64,000 nt of DNA from Campylobacteraceae bacterium (GTDB lineage: Bacteria; Campylobacterota; Campylobacteria; Campylobacterales; Campylobacteraceae), in the NCBI GenBank assembly GCA_012519705.1, contig JAAYPR010000022.1:1-64000 (forward strand), in the 5' to 3' direction. The stretch's first letter is position 1; every line of letters begins with the position of its first letter. The translations under genes were made by a program, and so were the position numbers. The notes beneath the pieces are model-generated. The model saw only the letters and a program-made list of their open reading frames with translations, was not told the origin of the DNA and ran no database searches. Shown here in pieces: positions 62,480-64,000 of the stretch.

Positions 62480-62696
62480 CTTTTTGCCTTTTTTGAGAAT
62501 AGAGTATATCTAGAAGATTTACAGCTTTTTCAAGTCTTTCATACTCTTTTAAACTAAGCATAACAGCTTCAAATTTGTTGTTTTTAACAATAACAGCTTT
62601 TTTTATCTCTCCGCTACTTACTTTTGTTAAAACTGAGCTAAAGTTTCTAACAACTTCAGTAGCGGTGTAAATTTCATCTTGTTTAAAACTAGTCAT
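62469..62696 (-). CDS. Phd/YefM family antitoxin-like protein, no toxin partner
   Basis: A 75-residue protein that fits the Phd/YefM type: YTATEVVRNFSSVLTKVSSGEI at the N terminus (shown in part) is the DNA-binding fold, and KKAVIVKNNKFEAVMLSLKEYERL is the linker and dimer edge. No toxin gene of RelE or Doc type follows; the next gene is the hydrolase, overlapping by 11 bases. C. jejuni Cj0797c occupies the same place, so it seems a fixed solitary regulator, not a recent TA locus. Confidence 0.82.
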   Translation of the reverse strand: MTSFKQDEIYTATEVVRNFSSVLTKVSSGEIKKAVIVKNNKFEAVMLSLKEYERLEKAVNLLDILYSQKRQKDGN

Positions 62697-62751
62697 TTAT
62701 ACTTCTTTACATAAAATTTTATGTATAATTTAGCATAAATTTCGTTAAAAT

Positions 62752-63777
62752 TTACTTATGAACTGAGATACTTTGTATATACTCATACCCCACTGGGATT
62801 TTTTGATACTCAGGCAAGCTATTTGCAAGAGAGTTAATCACATCGTTAAAATCATCAAAAAGATAGTAAGCAAGGCTTCCTGGGTTTGTATTTATCTCAT
62901 TTAGATACACTTCGCCATCTTTTACGAAAAAGTCGCATCTTGGGATACTTCCATCAAAACCGTAGTTGTAAAGCTTGCTAAATGCCTCTTGTAGTTTGCT
63001 CTCTAACTCTTCGCCAATATCAGCTTTTCTTATCTTTGAGCTTCCGCTAAAACTAAGGTATTTTTGATCAAAGTCTAGAATCTCATCACTTTTATTTGGC
63101 TCTTCTACGATTGAAAACTTTATCTCACCATCAATCTTACACCCAGCTAAGTTATACTCTTTTATGCCTTCAAAAAACGGCTCCGCCAAAATGATATCAT
63201 CATACTCAAACGCTTTATCTAGGGCATACTCAAGCTCATTTTTATCTTTTACGATTTCTATACCAATACTACTTCCAAGTCTTGCTGGTTTTAGGATGAT
63301 AGGTAGTTCTAGCTTCAAAGCATCGCCTCTTCTTAAAACCTGATGAGGAAGTGTTTTAACCCCCGTCACCTCAGCCAAAAACTTAGTTAGAACTTTATCA
63401 TAACTAAGAGCTGCTGCCTCTAAGCGTGAGCCTATAAATTTAATGTCAAAAAACTCAAACAAAGCTGATAGTTTGCCATCTTCGCCGTCGCATCCGTGGA
63501 TTAAATTTATATAAGCTTCAGCTTCAACTTTTTTTGAAAACATCCCCTCTGTGTAGAATCCACCTTGTTTTATGTTTAATTTCTTAGCTTTTTTATAGCC
63601 ACCACTACTAAAATAAGTAGCTTTCATATCTTTAGCTTCTATTAGATAAAACTCTCTATCTTTATCACAAAAAACATAAGCTACTTCGCTATTTATAACA
63701 TCTTTTAAAGTTATAGCTGAAACTATGCTTATCTCATGTTCATAACTTTGTCCACCAAAAACTATACCAAATTTCAC
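62752..63777 (-). CDS. ddl: D-alanine--D-alanine ligase
   Basis: A 341-residue ATP-grasp enzyme that makes D-Ala-D-Ala. It starts KFGIVFGGQSYEHEISIVSA, with the SYEHEIS substrate loop; ILKPARLGSSIGIEIV is the ATP-grasp Lys loop, and FVKDGEVYLNEINTNPGSLAY carries the Mg-binding Glu/Asn. The start is GTG at 63777 with AGGGAGAA upstream. It follows ruvA by 24 bases, and murF is three genes on, so the peptide precursor steps are near each other. Confidence 0.95.
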   Translation of the reverse strand: MKFGIVFGGQSYEHEISIVSAITLKDVINSEVAYVFCDKDREFYLIEAKDMKATYFSSGGYKKAKKLNIKQGGFYTEGMFSKKVEAEAYINLIHGCDGEDGKLSALFEFFDIKFIGSRLEAAALSYDKVLTKFLAEVTGVKTLPHQVLRRGDALKLELPIILKPARLGSSIGIEIVKDKNELEYALDKAFEYDDIILAEPFFEGIKEYNLAGCKIDGEIKFSIVEEPNKSDEILDFDQKYLSFSGSSKIRKADIGEELESKLQEAFSKLYNYGFDGSIPRCDFFVKDGEVYLNEINTNPGSLAYYLFDDFNDVINSLANSLPEYQKIPVGYEYIQSISVHK

Positions 63778-63801
63778 TATTTCTCCCTTTATATTTTAAA
63801 T

Positions 63802-64000
63802 TTATGCTAATTTTTTAAGTGCTTCTTTTATCAAGTCAGCTGTATTTGTCGCCGTACACTCAGAAATTATTTTTAAAACTCTATCTCTTTTAAACCCAAG
63901 ACTCTCAAGTGCTAAAATCGCATCACTTTTATAACTCTCCACACTTTCACTACTTATAAGTTTCGCATCGCTTAGCTCAGCGATGATTTTCCTAGCAGTT
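63802..64000 (-). CDS. ruvA: Holliday junction helicase subunit RuvA (3' end only)
   Basis: The last 66 codons of a minus-strand gene entering from the right edge. The visible protein runs TARKIIAELSDAKL and ends with the three-helix RuvA domain III (SYKSDAILALESLGFKRDRV, then ADLIKEALKKLA). It stabilises Holliday junctions with RuvB. The neighbour order ruvA-ddl is the same as in C. jejuni. Confidence 0.88.
   Translation of the reverse strand, partial: TARKIIAELSDAKLISSESVESYKSDAILALESLGFKRDRVLKIISECTATNTADLIKEALKKLA

Overview
The window is a low-GC (roughly one-third G+C by eye) chromosomal segment from a Campylobacterota bacterium, almost certainly a Campylobacter outside the C. jejuni/C. 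coli group. Supporting this are the membrane-bound hydrogenase operon with a Tat-exported small subunit, aspA-dcuA, a PEB4-type foldase, and blocks that match my memory of C. jejuni gene order: valS-metN-metI-metQ near a UvrD-like helicase, ilvI-ilvH-lpxD, and ruvA-ddl-antitoxin-hydrolase-murF. No rRNA, tRNA or CRISPR array was seen.

Layout: 1-4841 (minus) is a [NiFe] uptake hydrogenase operon, hydA-B-C-D and a partial hydE. Then come clpB (minus), a CtpA-type protease with an SH3-domain partner, a 527-base gene-free stretch holding palindromic repeats, htpG, and aspA-dcuA. A convergent pair follows: a phosphoesterase-like protein and an SSS symporter. From 18402 to 24857 lies a tightly overlapping plus-strand cluster: rhodanese lipoprotein, TIGR04282-type glycosyltransferase fused to a kinase-like domain, two TVP38/TMEM64 membrane proteins, TIGR04283-type glycosyltransferase, Fe-S/CCG protein, ArsS-like radical SAM protein and C_GCAxxG_C_C protein. 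It looks like an arsenosugar-type pathway, but no ArsM methyltransferase is present in the window. fumC ends this part.

From 26515 to 32208 (minus) are a repeat-rich autotransporter, a complete IS1016-like element (29338-30084, near-perfect terminal inverted repeats and a perfect 8-bp target duplication) inserted in the autotransporter's -10 box, and a UvrD/Rep-like helicase. On the plus strand there follow pbpC with an alpha-2-macroglobulin, valS with an unusual in-frame insertion, a probable restriction-modification pair wedged without gaps between valS and metNIQ, a PEB4-like foldase, an MFS transporter and a DedA protein.

The last part holds lpxD-ilvH-ilvI (minus), pta-ackA with a phasin-like small protein and an AarF/UbiB kinase (plus), then on the minus strand an orphan PTS EIIC-like membrane protein, murF, an alpha/beta hydrolase carrying a ~500-residue acidic repeat tail, an orphan Phd/YefM antitoxin, ddl and the 3' end of ruvA. 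The window suggests an anaerobic or microaerobic lifestyle: hydrogen oxidation, aspartate/fumarate exchange and fumarate metabolism, acetate overflow through Pta-AckA, and several surface or periplasmic defence functions. The most interesting parts are the ArsM-less arsenosugar-like cluster, the IS insertion in the adhesin promoter, and the hydrolase with the repeat tail.
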